This document shows positions 1 through 9,521 of a DNA stretch of 64,000 nt, piece after piece (the first letter of the stretch is position 1; every line of letters begins with the position of its first letter). Position numbers and translations under genes: made by a program. The stretch covers positions 2,082,795 to 2,146,794 of the forward strand of contig JAWKQO010000001.1 in NCBI GenBank assembly GCA_041390105.1, written 5' to 3'. This stretch comes from Gemmatimonadota bacterium. GTDB taxonomy: Bacteria > Gemmatimonadota > Gemmatimonadetes > Longimicrobiales > Gaopeijiaceae. The notes beneath the pieces are model-generated. The model searched no databases. It had not been told where the DNA came from and saw nothing but the letters and a program-made list of their open reading frames with translations.

Positions 1-474
1 ATGGAAACACCCCTGGACCGAACGGATCGGCGCCTGATCGAGCTCCTGGTGCAGAATGCCCGGCTCTCCAACCGGGACCTGGCCGAGCGCGTGGGCCTAT
101 CCCCGTCCGCCTGTCTGGAGCGCGTACGGCGGCTCTTCGACCGCGGCGTCCTCACCGGAGCCCACGCGGTCGTCGACCCGGGGGCGCTGGGTGTGGGCGT
201 TCAGGCCGTGGTGGCGGTACGGCTGGCCCGCCACACGCGCGAGCTGGTGGAGGCCTTCCGCCAACACACCATCGCGCTCCCCGAGGTGCGGGCGCTCTAC
301 CACGTCACGGGCGAGCACGACTTCCTGATGCACGTGGCCACGCGGGACATCCAACATCTGAGGGACTTCACGATGGATGCGCTCACCACCCAGCACGGCG
401 TGGCCCATCTGGAGTCGTTCGTGGTGTTCGCGGCGCAGACGAAGCCCGGCTGGCCGGACTATCTGGAGGACTGA
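1..474 (+). CDS. Lrp/AsnC-family transcriptional regulator
   Basis: A 157-aa leucine-responsive-type regulator. The N-terminal half (about residues 6-60) is a winged helix-turn-helix with the family pattern LDRTDRRLIELL and recognition helix LSPSACLERVRRL. The C-terminal half (about 70-145) is an RAM-type ligand-binding domain ending in ESFVVFAA. Family members form dimers to octamers and respond to amino acids. The ATG is base 1 and the protein begins where Lrp proteins normally begin, so it looks complete, but its promoter lies outside the window. Its 3' end overlaps the convergent pullulanase gene by 16 bp. The target genes cannot be inferred. Confidence 0.93.
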   Translation: METPLDRTDRRLIELLVQNARLSNRDLAERVGLSPSACLERVRRLFDRGVLTGAHAVVDPGALGVGVQAVVAVRLARHTRELVEAFRQHTIALPEVRALYHVTGEHDFLMHVATRDIQHLRDFTMDALTTQHGVAHLESFVVFAAQTKPGWPDYLED

Positions 475-2819
475 GAGGCCTCGCGGACCCAGAGCAAGAA
501 GGCGCCGGCCGGTACGGAGATCTCGTGACTCCCTCCGGCGAGGCGCGACAGGCTTCCCGCCACGCCGTGCTCCACGTCGACCCGTTCGGCGTCGGCCACC
601 TGACGCCACGCACCCTCGCCGACGTCGACGCGCACCCGCACCGCCTCGTCTCCGTTGTTCACCAGGACGAGGACCTGCTCGCCCACGACGTAGCCGAGCA
701 CATGGGGATCGTCGGCTGTGATCCAGCGATAGTGCCCCTCGGGAACGTGCGGCACCCGGAAGACGGACCCGTGGGAGGAGCGACGTAGCGCCAACAGCCC
801 CTTCCAATAGTCCCGCATCGCAGCCTGTGGGGAACCGGGGGCCAGGGTCTCCCACAGGAAGCGGTTGGGCGCCCGCAGGTTGTACGTATCGTCCCGGCCC
901 TTGAAGTGGACGGTGCCGCCCACCGCCTCCACCTCTCGGGCCTCGAGCGGCGCCAGCCCCTTGGAACGCAACATCTCCGTCCCCCCGTGCAGCACCACCG
1001 GCCCTGCCGAGGTCAGCAGCAATCCGGCGGCCCGACGCACGGCGCCCAGGTCCACGCCGTTCCGCCCATCGTGGTCTTCGCTGGCGTATCGATCGGTCAG
1101 CGCCCAGTTGTCATGGATGTCGACGTAGGCGATGCCGGACGTGGTGCGAGGCTCTTCCGGGTAGTCGTTGGCGAGGGCCCGCATGGCCGCGTCGCGCGCG
1201 TCCGCATCCCCCCCGGCCCAGCCCCGGTCTTCGACGTCGAAGGGCGATCCCTGAATCGCGTTGCGGGCGTCGTCCTGGAAGAAGGTGATGGGCGCATCGG
1301 CCTTGTACCACGCCCAGTCGGGGTTGGCGCGCACGTCCGGGTCACTCGGTGCGATCCACGGCTCTCCGTACAGGATCAGATCGGAGGGAAGCTCGGCTTT
1401 GATCCAGCCCAAGGTCTGGCGATCGATCTGACCGGCCAGATCGATGCGGAACCCGTCGACGCCGAGCACCTCGACCCAATGGCGGAGCTGATCCAGCATC
1501 CAGCGCTGCACCATCGGCCGTTCCTCGGACTTCACTTCGTTGCCGAAGGGCCCGATGTGTTGGAGGCGTTCGTCGGTCCGGTAGTAGTAGGGGAGATCCA
1601 GAGCGTTGAAATTGAGCAGCAAGTGGCGCCCATCCATGTTCTCCCCGGTGTGGTTCGGGACCACATCGATGACCACGGCAATGCCCCGGTCATGGAAGGC
1701 GCGCACCAACGCTTTGAAGTACTCTCGCTCGGAGCCTGGCTCCGCACCGCGAGGCCGAAAGCGGCTCTCGACCGCGAACGCGTGGGTGGTGCGGTATCCC
1801 CACTGGTAGTTCTCGCGGTCGATCCCCATCGTGCGTGCGAAGTCGTCCTCCGCGAACGCCGCTCTCCAGGCCTCGTCCGGATAGTGCAGGTACTCCTGAA
1901 CCGGCATGAGGTGCACCACGTTGACGCCGAGCTCGACCAGGTGGTCGAATCCCACCGGCTCTCCGTGCTGGTTGACGAGTCCAGCGCGCGCGAACGCCGC
2001 GAGCGTGCCTCGGTCTTCGAGGGCCACCGGCAGCAGATCGGTGAAGTCCTGCACGTGCACTTCGTAGGCGACCACGTCCTCCATGGCGGGGCGGCCGCCA
2101 CGGACCGGCGGGGGCGGCGGTCCGTCGCGCCAGATCCTCGACTTCCCCTGGGCATCGTCGTTGACCAGCGCATAGGGGTCGGAGATGTGCACGGGATGGG
2201 TCTCGTAGAACCAGTTGCCCGGGTCGTCCGGACCGTGCACGGTGAAATCGTACCAGGAGCCGTGCAGATCCCCGTCCAGAGTGGCTTCCCAGACGCCGTC
2301 CGGATCACGCACCATCCCCACCACCTGGAACGCCTCCTCCGGGGCGTCGTCCTTGGCGCGATAGAGGAACAGCCGCACCGCCGTCGCTCGCGGGGCGAAG
2401 ATCCGCACGTCGGTGCGGGCTCCGTCCTCGGCAACGAGCGCGCCCAGCGGCTTGGCCGAGTACAGGGCGCGGAAGAGCGGATCGCGCCGTACCAACGCCG
2501 CGAGCTCGAGCGAGGGAACCTCCACGTAGTGGACGCGCATTGGATCGAACGGTGCGGCAGGCACCAACAGTACCGCGTCGGCCGTGTTGGGCAGCAGCGC
2601 CTCGATCACCAGGGGCCGTCCTCGCCCATCCGTGAGTCGGACCTCGCGCGGGTCGCTGACGGGCGCCACCCCCACGAACGAGAGGCGGATGGCCCGCCCT
2701 CCTTCGACCTCGGCGCGGAGACGGGGGCCCGCGGGTGCCTCCTGTCCATGCGTGCCTTCGGGCAGGAGACCCGCGATCAGGAGGACGGCGGTACGGCGGA
2801 CGACGACCGCCGCTCTCAC
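459..2819 (-). CDS. Pullulanase-like GH13 glycosidase, secreted
   Basis: A 786-aa alpha-amylase-superfamily enzyme of the pullulanase type, expected to cleave alpha-1,6 branches of pullulan or limit dextrins outside the cytoplasm. A signal peptide covers about residues 1-26. An N-terminal domain is followed by a CBM48-like beta-sandwich (about 125-220) and the GH13 barrel (about 245-690). All three catalytic acids are present: D460 in GFRIDLAG, E486 in LYGEPW and D570 in DIHDNW. The NHTGEN motif (389-394) is also family-typical. The start is GTG, in a 4-bp GTGA overlap with the stop of the upstream amylase gene, so the two are probably translationally coupled. Last gene of the maltodextrin operon. 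Confidence 0.9.
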   Translation of the reverse strand: MRAAVVVRRTAVLLIAGLLPEGTHGQEAPAGPRLRAEVEGGRAIRLSFVGVAPVSDPREVRLTDGRGRPLVIEALLPNTADAVLLVPAAPFDPMRVHYVEVPSLELAALVRRDPLFRALYSAKPLGALVAEDGARTDVRIFAPRATAVRLFLYRAKDDAPEEAFQVVGMVRDPDGVWEATLDGDLHGSWYDFTVHGPDDPGNWFYETHPVHISDPYALVNDDAQGKSRIWRDGPPPPPVRGGRPAMEDVVAYEVHVQDFTDLLPVALEDRGTLAAFARAGLVNQHGEPVGFDHLVELGVNVVHLMPVQEYLHYPDEAWRAAFAEDDFARTMGIDRENYQWGYRTTHAFAVESRFRPRGAEPGSEREYFKALVRAFHDRGIAVVIDVVPNHTGENMDGRHLLLNFNALDLPYYYRTDERLQHIGPFGNEVKSEERPMVQRWMLDQLRHWVEVLGVDGFRIDLAGQIDRQTLGWIKAELPSDLILYGEPWIAPSDPDVRANPDWAWYKADAPITFFQDDARNAIQGSPFDVEDRGWAGGDADARDAAMRALANDYPEEPRTTSGIAYVDIHDNWALTDRYASEDHDGRNGVDLGAVRRAAGLLLTSAGPVVLHGGTEMLRSKGLAPLEAREVEAVGGTVHFKGRDDTYNLRAPNRFLWETLAPGSPQAAMRDYWKGLLALRRSSHGSVFRVPHVPEGHYRWITADDPHVLGYVVGEQVLVLVNNGDEAVRVRVDVGEGAWRQVADAERVDVEHGVAGSLSRLAGGSHEISVPAGAFLLWVREASQSSR

Positions 2820-4558
2820 CGGGGCTCTCCCAGCAGGACGATCCCGAACGCGCTCTCCACGGTGACGACCCCGGCACGCACCGGGCCCGTCCAGCCGGAA
2901 TAGGCATCTTCGAGCACCGTGCCGTCCTCGAACACGCCGAACACCGGGATCGTCTTCACGCCGGGTGCCGCAGCGAGTGCCACCAACACCCGGTCCGCAC
3001 CCTGGGGGCGCTCCAAGGTACGGCTGAAGATGTACGGGTCCGTTTGATGCGAGCGATGCAGTCCGCTCCCCACCGCCGGGTGTGCGGCGCGGAACCGTCC
3101 GAGCTTCTGCCAGTGGTCCAGGATCTCACGCGTGCGGACGTCGCCACCGTCGATGGCGTCCCACTCCATCGGCGAACGCAGGTTCGCGTCGCCTTGCGCA
3201 CCCGCGACCTGCAGCGGTCGCGCCACCTCGTCGCCGTAGTAGATCTGCGCACCACCGGGTGAAAGCAGGAGGCGCGTGCCCGCCCCCAGCGGATCTCGCC
3301 GCTCCAGGTCGTAGGGCTCCCCGTCGTCGTGGGAGCTCACGTAGTTCAGGATCGCCGAGCCCTCCACGGCTCCCTCGCTCAGCGCCCTGGAGTAGCGGCT
3401 GAACAGGTCGTCGATCGGTCCCGTCGCGGCCCGCTTGAATCCGAAGTTGATCAGGGCATCGTATCCGAACTCGAAGTAATCGACGCGTCGATCTCCGAAG
3501 TCGTACTCCGCTCCGCCGTCGACATCGTAGCCGTAGACCTCACCCACCATGAAGAAGGGCAGATCGTCGCCGGCAGCTTCGGGATGGGCAGCCCGCCACT
3601 CCGCCAGCGCCGTTTCGGCTTCGCGCGCCAGCTCGGCGCTGATCCGCTCCTCGAAGTGCTTGGCGGTATCCACCCGGTACCCGTCGATCCCGAGCTCCCG
3701 CACCCAATCGGTGAGCCACTTGATGAGGTAGTAGCGGGGCGCTCGGGCATACCCCGTGCGCTGGAAGAACGCGTCGAGCTCGGCCCGCTCCTCGGCGAGC
3801 CGTCCTTCCTGCTCCCACTTGGCCACCAGCAGCGGCGGCAGCTCCACGGGCTCGTCGCGATCGGTACGAACGTCCGGGAGATTGTCTACCAGCGTGCACT
3901 CGACCGTGGTCACGTAGTTCGTGTACACACAGCGGGGACCCGTGCGCACCCACTCGTCCGGCCACTGTGGATCGAGGGGCGTCACCGGGCCCGTGTGGTT
4001 GATCACGGCGTCCATGAGCACCCGCATGCCATGCCTGTGCGCCGCGTCGATCAGCGCACGTAGATCCTCGACGCTGCCCAGGGCAGGTTCGACCGCGGTC
4101 CAATCCCGCGCCCAATAGCCATGGAAGCCGTAACTCTGTCCGGTGCCTTCGTCGACGCTTCCGTGGATCTGCTCCACGAAGGGCGTCATCCAGAGGGCCG
4201 TGACGCCGAGGGCGTCGAAATAGCCTTCCTCGATCTTCTCGAGGACACCGCGGAAGTCCCCGCCCAGGAAGCTTCGCAGGGGCGCTCCATCCCGGGCGCG
4301 CCCCAGTGCGAAGTCGTTGGACGGGTCCCCGTTCCTGAACCGATCCGTGAGGAGGAAGTAGACGGTGGCGCTGTTCCAGAACTCGGGCTCCGAGGGAGCG
4401 ACAGCCGCCGACGTGGGAGGCTCGTCTGCCGCAGCGTCGCCTGCGGGAGTCGCCTCCGCGCGGCACCCGAACCCGGTGACCGTGCTCAGTGCCAGCGTGA
4501 GCGCCACCCGTGTTGCGCCCCACTGGGTTCGTCCAGTCCTGCGCGCGCGCCAGTCCAT
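2816..4558 (-). CDS. Alpha-amylase family lipoprotein (GH13)
   Basis: A 580-aa GH13 enzyme predicted to hydrolyse alpha-1,4 glucans at the cell surface or in the periplasm. The signal peptide ends in a lipobox (VTGFGC, C32). The barrel begins with VYFLLTDRFRNGD and carries catalytic D297 (GYRVDTAKH), E340 (MVGEVYG) and D411 (SSHDDG). I chose the ATG at 4558 because a strong Shine-Dalgarno AGGAGG lies 5 nt upstream; an in-frame start at 4594 would add 12 residues and run into the upstream gene. It sits between the sugar transporter (10-nt gap) and the pullulanase gene (overlap), so it belongs to the starch/maltodextrin operon. Confidence 0.92.
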   Translation of the reverse strand: MDWRARRTGRTQWGATRVALTLALSTVTGFGCRAEATPAGDAAADEPPTSAAVAPSEPEFWNSATVYFLLTDRFRNGDPSNDFALGRARDGAPLRSFLGGDFRGVLEKIEEGYFDALGVTALWMTPFVEQIHGSVDEGTGQSYGFHGYWARDWTAVEPALGSVEDLRALIDAAHRHGMRVLMDAVINHTGPVTPLDPQWPDEWVRTGPRCVYTNYVTTVECTLVDNLPDVRTDRDEPVELPPLLVAKWEQEGRLAEERAELDAFFQRTGYARAPRYYLIKWLTDWVRELGIDGYRVDTAKHFEERISAELAREAETALAEWRAAHPEAAGDDLPFFMVGEVYGYDVDGGAEYDFGDRRVDYFEFGYDALINFGFKRAATGPIDDLFSRYSRALSEGAVEGSAILNYVSSHDDGEPYDLERRDPLGAGTRLLLSPGGAQIYYGDEVARPLQVAGAQGDANLRSPMEWDAIDGGDVRTREILDHWQKLGRFRAAHPAVGSGLHRSHQTDPYIFSRTLERPQGADRVLVALAAAPGVKTIPVFGVFEDGTVLEDAYSGWTGPVRAGVVTVESAFGIVLLGEPR

Positions 4559-4568
4559 CGTCACCTCC

Positions 4569-6173
4569 TCACCTCGCACTGGCAGCCGCCACATCGTCGT
4601 GATCGTCGACCCGCATCGTCAGGAGGGCCGCCAAGACCAAGGAGGCTCCACCCACCAACAGCGCGTAGATGGCTTCACCGCCGAACAAGCGCCCGATCAG
4701 GAAGCCGAGTACTGAAGCCGCCACGATCTGAGGGATCACGATGAAGAAATTGAAGACACCCATGTAGTACCCCATCTTCGAGGGTGGCAGCGACCCGGTC
4801 AGGATCGCGTAGGGCATCGACAGGATGCTCGCCCAGGCGATGCCGACGCCGACCATGGACCCGAGCAACAGCGTCGGGTCCGAGATCAGGAAGACCGAGA
4901 GGAGCCCCAGCGCTCCGCATACCAGACAGACCGCGTGTGCCGCCCGGCGACTGGTGCGGCGGGCCAACGCCGGAATCAGGAAGGCCACCAGGGCGGCGAT
5001 GCCGTTGTAGGTGGCAAAGCAGACACCCACCCAGTTGGCCCCCTCGTTGTACAGCGCCGAGGTGGGGTCGGACGCGCCGTAGATGTGGCTGGTCACGGCC
5101 GCGGTCGTGTAGATCCACATGGCGAAGAGGGCGAACCAGCTGAAGAACTGGACCCAGGCCAGCTGCTTCATGGTGCGCGGCATGTCCTGGAAGTCGTTGA
5201 GGATGGTCACGAAGCCGTTCTGGGACCGTCCCGCGCGTTGCAGCGCCCCCGACACCATGAGCAGGGCGCCTACCACGATGAGGCCGGAAGACAGCACCAT
5301 GACCTCATGGATGGATCGGCTCGCCAGCCAGAGCGTGAACAACGTCCCCACCACGGCCAGCGTGGCACCCCACGCCACCTGACGCCCCCCGTTCTCGGCC
5401 AGCTGCGCGGGGGAACGGATGTCCTTGATGAACGCTTCTCGCGACTGGTTCTCTTCGAACGACGCCATCTCGTCGGGCGAATACTCGAAGGAGCGCAGGA
5501 CCGTCCACAACACCGCCACGAAGAAGACCGCTGCGCCCAGATAGAAGGACAGCCGCACGGAGTCCGGAATCACACCGGCGGGGGCTTCGTTGCTCACGCC
5601 GAACTGTTCCGTCAGGAGCCAGGGAAGAATGGAGGCCACCACCGCGCCGGTGCCGATGAAGAAGCTCTGCATGGCGAAGCCGGTGGTGCGCTGCTCGGAG
5701 GGGAGGTTATCCCCTACGAACGCGCGGAAGGGCTCCATCGAAACGTTGATGGAGGCATCCATGATCCAGAGCATCCCCGCCGCGATCCACAGCACGGGCG
5801 AGTTCGGCATCAGGATCAAGGCGATGGTGGCCAGGATGGCTCCGCCCAGGAAGAAGGGACGGCGCCGGCCCAGCCGGTTCCAGGTGCGGTCGCTCAGATA
5901 GCCGACAACCGGCTGGACCAGCAGTCCGGTCACGGGCGCCGCGATCCAGAGAATCGGAATGTCCTCGACGCTGGCCCCCAGCGTCTCGAAGATCCGGCTC
6001 ACGTTGGCGTTCTGCAGCGCGAACCCGAACTGGATCCCCAGGAACCCGAAGCTCATGTTCCAGATGTCCCAGAACGAGAGGCGCGGCTTGCGCTTGAGGG
6101 TCTCCGCCGCGGCCCGTGCAGGACCGCGGTCCCGGTCGTGGGGCGTCGCTGCTCCCGAGAGCTCGGATGACAT
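4569..6173 (-). CDS. MFS sugar (maltose-type) transporter
   Basis: A 534-aa inner-membrane transporter of the major facilitator superfamily, related to the GPH/SLC45-like sugar:cation symporters often found with bacterial amylases. The first membrane segment carries FWDIWNMSFGFLGIQFGF, and the loop after the second segment has the MFS signature GYLSDRTWNRLGRRRPF. About 12 hydrophobic segments are visible. The start is the ATG at 6173, giving MSSELSG; longer in-frame starts overlap malQ and add proline-rich sequence with no membrane character. It lies 10 nt from both malQ and the amylase gene, which supports uptake of maltose or maltodextrins released by the two GH13 enzymes. The substrate is inferred from context only. 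Confidence 0.88.
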   Translation of the reverse strand: MSSELSGAATPHDRDRGPARAAAETLKRKPRLSFWDIWNMSFGFLGIQFGFALQNANVSRIFETLGASVEDIPILWIAAPVTGLLVQPVVGYLSDRTWNRLGRRRPFFLGGAILATIALILMPNSPVLWIAAGMLWIMDASINVSMEPFRAFVGDNLPSEQRTTGFAMQSFFIGTGAVVASILPWLLTEQFGVSNEAPAGVIPDSVRLSFYLGAAVFFVAVLWTVLRSFEYSPDEMASFEENQSREAFIKDIRSPAQLAENGGRQVAWGATLAVVGTLFTLWLASRSIHEVMVLSSGLIVVGALLMVSGALQRAGRSQNGFVTILNDFQDMPRTMKQLAWVQFFSWFALFAMWIYTTAAVTSHIYGASDPTSALYNEGANWVGVCFATYNGIAALVAFLIPALARRTSRRAAHAVCLVCGALGLLSVFLISDPTLLLGSMVGVGIAWASILSMPYAILTGSLPPSKMGYYMGVFNFFIVIPQIVAASVLGFLIGRLFGGEAIYALLVGGASLVLAALLTMRVDDHDDVAAASAR

Positions 6174-6183
6174 ACGATCTCGC

Positions 6184-8235
6184 TCAGTCAGAGGGGGAGG
6201 GATCCGCGGAGGCGGCCTGACGTGCGGCCTGGAGGCGGCGCAGCCGCTCCGCCACCTCGACGTCGGCCATGACATCGTCCAGCAGCCGCGACATGGGTCG
6301 CTGCCAGTTGGGGCGCTCTGAAGAGCGGGTCCCGGGTAGATTCACCTGTTCGGACTCCAGCCATAGATCCTCGAGCCAGGGAACCACCAGTGGGCTGGAC
6401 GAGCGCCCGAGCCAGTCCAGCAGGGCGCCCAACAGCGTGGGGAGATCGTCCGGGTCGCGGAGCAGCAGCTCTGCCAGGCGGCGTGCCCCGGCCGTGCGCG
6501 CTTCCCGTTCGCCCGGCGCCGCATCCTCGCGCAGGAGCCCGCAGCGCACCCGCTCGTCAATGTCGATCCCAGCGATCCATCCCGCCAACGTGGGCGTGTC
6601 GTGCGTGCCGATCAGGGCCATCTGCTGTTCGCTGGGTGACTGCGGCGCGTCACCCATGGCCTCGAATTCCGCCAGGTACATCCCCCAGATCCGGTGGCGT
6701 GGAAGCGCCTCGCCGATCTCGGGAGGCACCGTCCCGAGATTCTCGCCCACGATCTCGCACCGGTGTCGATGCGATTCCAGCGTGAGGATTCCGAACAGCT
6801 CTTCTGCCGGATACGTCACGTAGGTCCCCTCGTGCAACCCGAACCCGTGCGGAATCCAGTAGAGCCGGGTCCAGGCCATGATGTGATCGATACGGAGCAC
6901 CCCGGCCAGGCTGGCTTGATGAGCGATGGACGCGGCCAGATAGCGATGCCCCTCGACGCGCGAGGCTGCCGGCAGCACGGGAGAGAAGCCCCAGTCCTGA
7001 CCCGAAGGAAAGCCCCGGTCGGGAGGCGCGCCCACCGACATGCCTTCCGCGAAGAGCGGCTGGCGGGACCACGGATCGTATCCGTCGGGATGCACGCCCA
7101 CCGCCAGGTCGAGGCCCAGACGCACACCGTCGTTCTCCAACCGGTGGCGCAGACCGTCCAGCTGGCCACGCACCAGCGATTGCGCCACCAGATGAAAGCG
7201 TTCCTCTTCGAGGTCCACGTCCCCGTCGGAAAGCCGCCCCGCCCGGGGGCCCGAGGGCCAGTCCCTCCAGTTGCGGCCCCAGCGCGCCTGCGCGCCCCGG
7301 AAGCGCGCGTAGCGCAGCAACTCCGCATCGAGTGCGGCCCGGTCCGGAACCGGGAGCGTTCGTAGCGCCGCCCGCACTTCCTCATCGGCGCGGGAGACGT
7401 CCAGCACGCCGGGGGCTTTCGTGGGACGATGGCCGCCGCCCAGATCGAGGATGAGCTCCGACCAGAACAGACGACTCACCGGGCTATAGGGGCTGGGCTC
7501 GGCGGGCGCGCCGTTGAACGTGGGCAGCAGCGGCAGCACCGTGACCAGGTCTCCCCCGTGCGCACCTACCCACCGGCACAAGCGCTCGAGGTCTGCGAGA
7601 TCCGCCAGACTTCTGCTGCGACGGGAGCGCAGCGCCGCCAGCTGCGTGCCCACGCCCCAACTGTGCCCGTCCCGGTCGCGACGGAACGCCAGCGTTGGAG
7701 CCGCGATCACGTTGGCGCTTTCGACGTGGGACCCCGATTCCACGGTCAAGCGGTGGTAGCCGAAGGGCAGCGGCGCGTCGGTGGTCAGGACGCCCTCGGC
7801 CACCGACAACGAGATCACTCCATCGCCTTCGAGGTGCACCTCGGCCCGCACCGGACCGGCCGCGGCCCAGTGCACGCGGGGTAAGGTGCCATCCCACGCC
7901 ACCAACACCGGGGGGAGCGCAGTCGTCCGTACCGCCTCCTGGTGGGCGCGTAGCGCGTCGGGCGCATCGGACGCGCGCGCGATCGCGGCACCGAGCGCGG
8001 CGCAGACACGCACCAGGGTGTCTGGCGCCACCTCGACGGGCCGGTCGAGACCGTCGAAATAGTGTGTCTTGACGCCGTAGGCAGCAGCGAGCTCGGCGAG
8101 CGCGGCACGCTCACGTTCAGGGGAAACAACGGGAGAACCCACGACCAGACGCCCCGACGAAGGAAGTGATGCACCAGGCGCCGCAGAATGCGTCCCCGGG
8201 GAAGGCACGCGCAACGTGATGCGGCGGATCGGCAC
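6184..8235 (-). CDS. malQ: 4-alpha-glucanotransferase (amylomaltase, GH77)
   Basis: A 683-aa cytoplasmic disproportionating enzyme that transfers maltooligosaccharide segments during maltose/maltodextrin use. Family signatures are present in order: RIDHIMAW with the nucleophile Asp, GENLGTVPP with the acid/base Glu, and GTHDTPTLAGW with the third acid. The C-terminal stretch RRLAELLL...LLDWL is also MalQ-like. The start is uncertain: the first about 35 residues are low in family character, and an internal GTG before SPERERAAL is a good alternative. First gene of the four-gene maltodextrin operon, 10 nt before the transporter gene. Confidence 0.92.
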   Translation of the reverse strand: MPIRRITLRVPSPGTHSAAPGASLPSSGRLVVGSPVVSPERERAALAELAAAYGVKTHYFDGLDRPVEVAPDTLVRVCAALGAAIARASDAPDALRAHQEAVRTTALPPVLVAWDGTLPRVHWAAAGPVRAEVHLEGDGVISLSVAEGVLTTDAPLPFGYHRLTVESGSHVESANVIAAPTLAFRRDRDGHSWGVGTQLAALRSRRSRSLADLADLERLCRWVGAHGGDLVTVLPLLPTFNGAPAEPSPYSPVSRLFWSELILDLGGGHRPTKAPGVLDVSRADEEVRAALRTLPVPDRAALDAELLRYARFRGAQARWGRNWRDWPSGPRAGRLSDGDVDLEEERFHLVAQSLVRGQLDGLRHRLENDGVRLGLDLAVGVHPDGYDPWSRQPLFAEGMSVGAPPDRGFPSGQDWGFSPVLPAASRVEGHRYLAASIAHQASLAGVLRIDHIMAWTRLYWIPHGFGLHEGTYVTYPAEELFGILTLESHRHRCEIVGENLGTVPPEIGEALPRHRIWGMYLAEFEAMGDAPQSPSEQQMALIGTHDTPTLAGWIAGIDIDERVRCGLLREDAAPGEREARTAGARRLAELLLRDPDDLPTLLGALLDWLGRSSSPLVVPWLEDLWLESEQVNLPGTRSSERPNWQRPMSRLLDDVMADVEVAERLRRLQAARQAASADPSPSD

Positions 8236-8291
8236 TTCCGGTCGGCGCAGTGCCAGAGCAACGGCCCGCTACGTCGCGGGCGAGCAAGGTC

Positions 8292-9386
8292 CTAGAGCAA
8301 ACCCGCCGCTCCCGCGCGCCGCTCGTTGGCCCGTTGCTCCAGGACGCCCCGCACGAAGTCGATCAAGGCCTCCCTGCCCACTCCCGGGAACGCCGCGGCG
8401 TGGGCATCGAGGTCGAGCGCCAGCAGCGCCTCGTCCACCGGCTGGTCGGAGGTCCAGACCCGCTCCAGCACGGTGCAGGCTGCGTCCAGGAACGCCCGCT
8501 GTCCGTTCAACAGCGAACGGTCCGCCGGCACCGGGCCGTGGCCCGGAAGTGGAAGGAGGTCATCCAGATGGTCCAACACTTCGCGCGTCCCGCCCACGGT
8601 ACCATCCCCGAACCAGGGAAGTCCTTGCTCGATCACATCGCCCACCGCCATGACCCCCGCGCCCGGGAGGCGCACGATCAGGTCTCCGTCCGTGTGCGCA
8701 GGGCCGGGATGCCGGACCTCCACCATCCCCTCCCAACCCGGCGGACTCCAGGCGTCCTGCACCTCGAGGGTTGGAGCCGTCACTCGCACCGCGCCCAGGT
8801 CCTGGACGCGAACCTGATCCCGGTCCAGCACGTCTTCGACCTGTTGGCGGTCCGCCTCGCTCAACGCCCTGCCGTCGTCCGTCTCCCCGTTGGTCAACCA
8901 GCGCTGCAGCCGCTCCGAGCGGGCCGTCAGCCGGTCGATCTCTTCTTGGAAGCGTGCCTCCCCGTCCTCGCGTATGCGCCGCGCTGCGTTCGCCTGGGCG
9001 ACGATCTGCACGTTCGGGAACGAGTCCGCGAACACCTGGTTCCCACCCATGTGATCCCAGTGCCAGTGGCTGTTGACCACCCAACGGACCGGTAGGTCCG
9101 TGCGCGCGCGGATCTCCCGCAACAGATCCAGGGCGGCACGGGGCGTGTCCCGCGTGTCGACGACCAGGACTCCGTCCGAACCAATGACGATCAGGGAGGT
9201 CGCATACTGTGAATAGGGCACGCCTTCCTGCACGACGCTCGCGAGGACGCCCGGTCGCCACTCCTCGATGCGCCAGATCCCGGTGGGATCCTGCGCGACC
9301 AGGGGCGTGGACGCCGCAGCCAGGGGCCAGAGCGCGGCCGCCGCAAGCGAGCGAAGCCGTTCCACGCTGCGTCGTCGCGCGACCAT
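8292..9386 (-). CDS. Secreted metallo-beta-lactamase-fold hydrolase
   Basis: A 364-aa MBL-fold protein with a signal peptide ending near residue 31 (VAQ). The zinc site HWHWDH is at residues 107-112, and further ligands lie in GPAHTDGD, AVGD and LPGHGP. The fold covers a wide range of hydrolases and a true beta-lactamase function cannot be claimed. The ATG at 9386 is preceded by a GGAGG 4 nt upstream; a longer frame to 9503 adds sequence before the signal peptide. It is 56 nt upstream of malQ on the same strand and may be co-transcribed, but the functions do not obviously link. Confidence 0.85.
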   Translation of the reverse strand: MVARRRSVERLRSLAAAALWPLAAASTPLVAQDPTGIWRIEEWRPGVLASVVQEGVPYSQYATSLIVIGSDGVLVVDTRDTPRAALDLLREIRARTDLPVRWVVNSHWHWDHMGGNQVFADSFPNVQIVAQANAARRIREDGEARFQEEIDRLTARSERLQRWLTNGETDDGRALSEADRQQVEDVLDRDQVRVQDLGAVRVTAPTLEVQDAWSPPGWEGMVEVRHPGPAHTDGDLIVRLPGAGVMAVGDVIEQGLPWFGDGTVGGTREVLDHLDDLLPLPGHGPVPADRSLLNGQRAFLDAACTVLERVWTSDQPVDEALLALDLDAHAAAFPGVGREALIDFVRGVLEQRANERRAGAAGLL

Positions 9387-9521
9387 TCTCCCTCCGCTCC
9401 AGGACAGATGCATGCGCCAGACCGAGGTCCCAGGGACGAGGTCACGTACGCGGGCGGCGGGCCACGCTTTCAGCCCCATACGGGGCAATCCGCGTCCGGA
9501 CACAGCATCCGGCGTTCGGGC

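Noticed and set aside
906..2903. A 665-codon open frame on the plus strand opposite the pullulanase gene
   Set aside because: It has no family pattern, while the minus strand encodes a full GH13 enzyme with its catalytic triad. High GC creates long antisense frames.
8292..9386. MBL-fold protein as a beta-lactamase resistance gene
   Set aside because: The fold is shared by many hydrolases and nothing here points to lactams.
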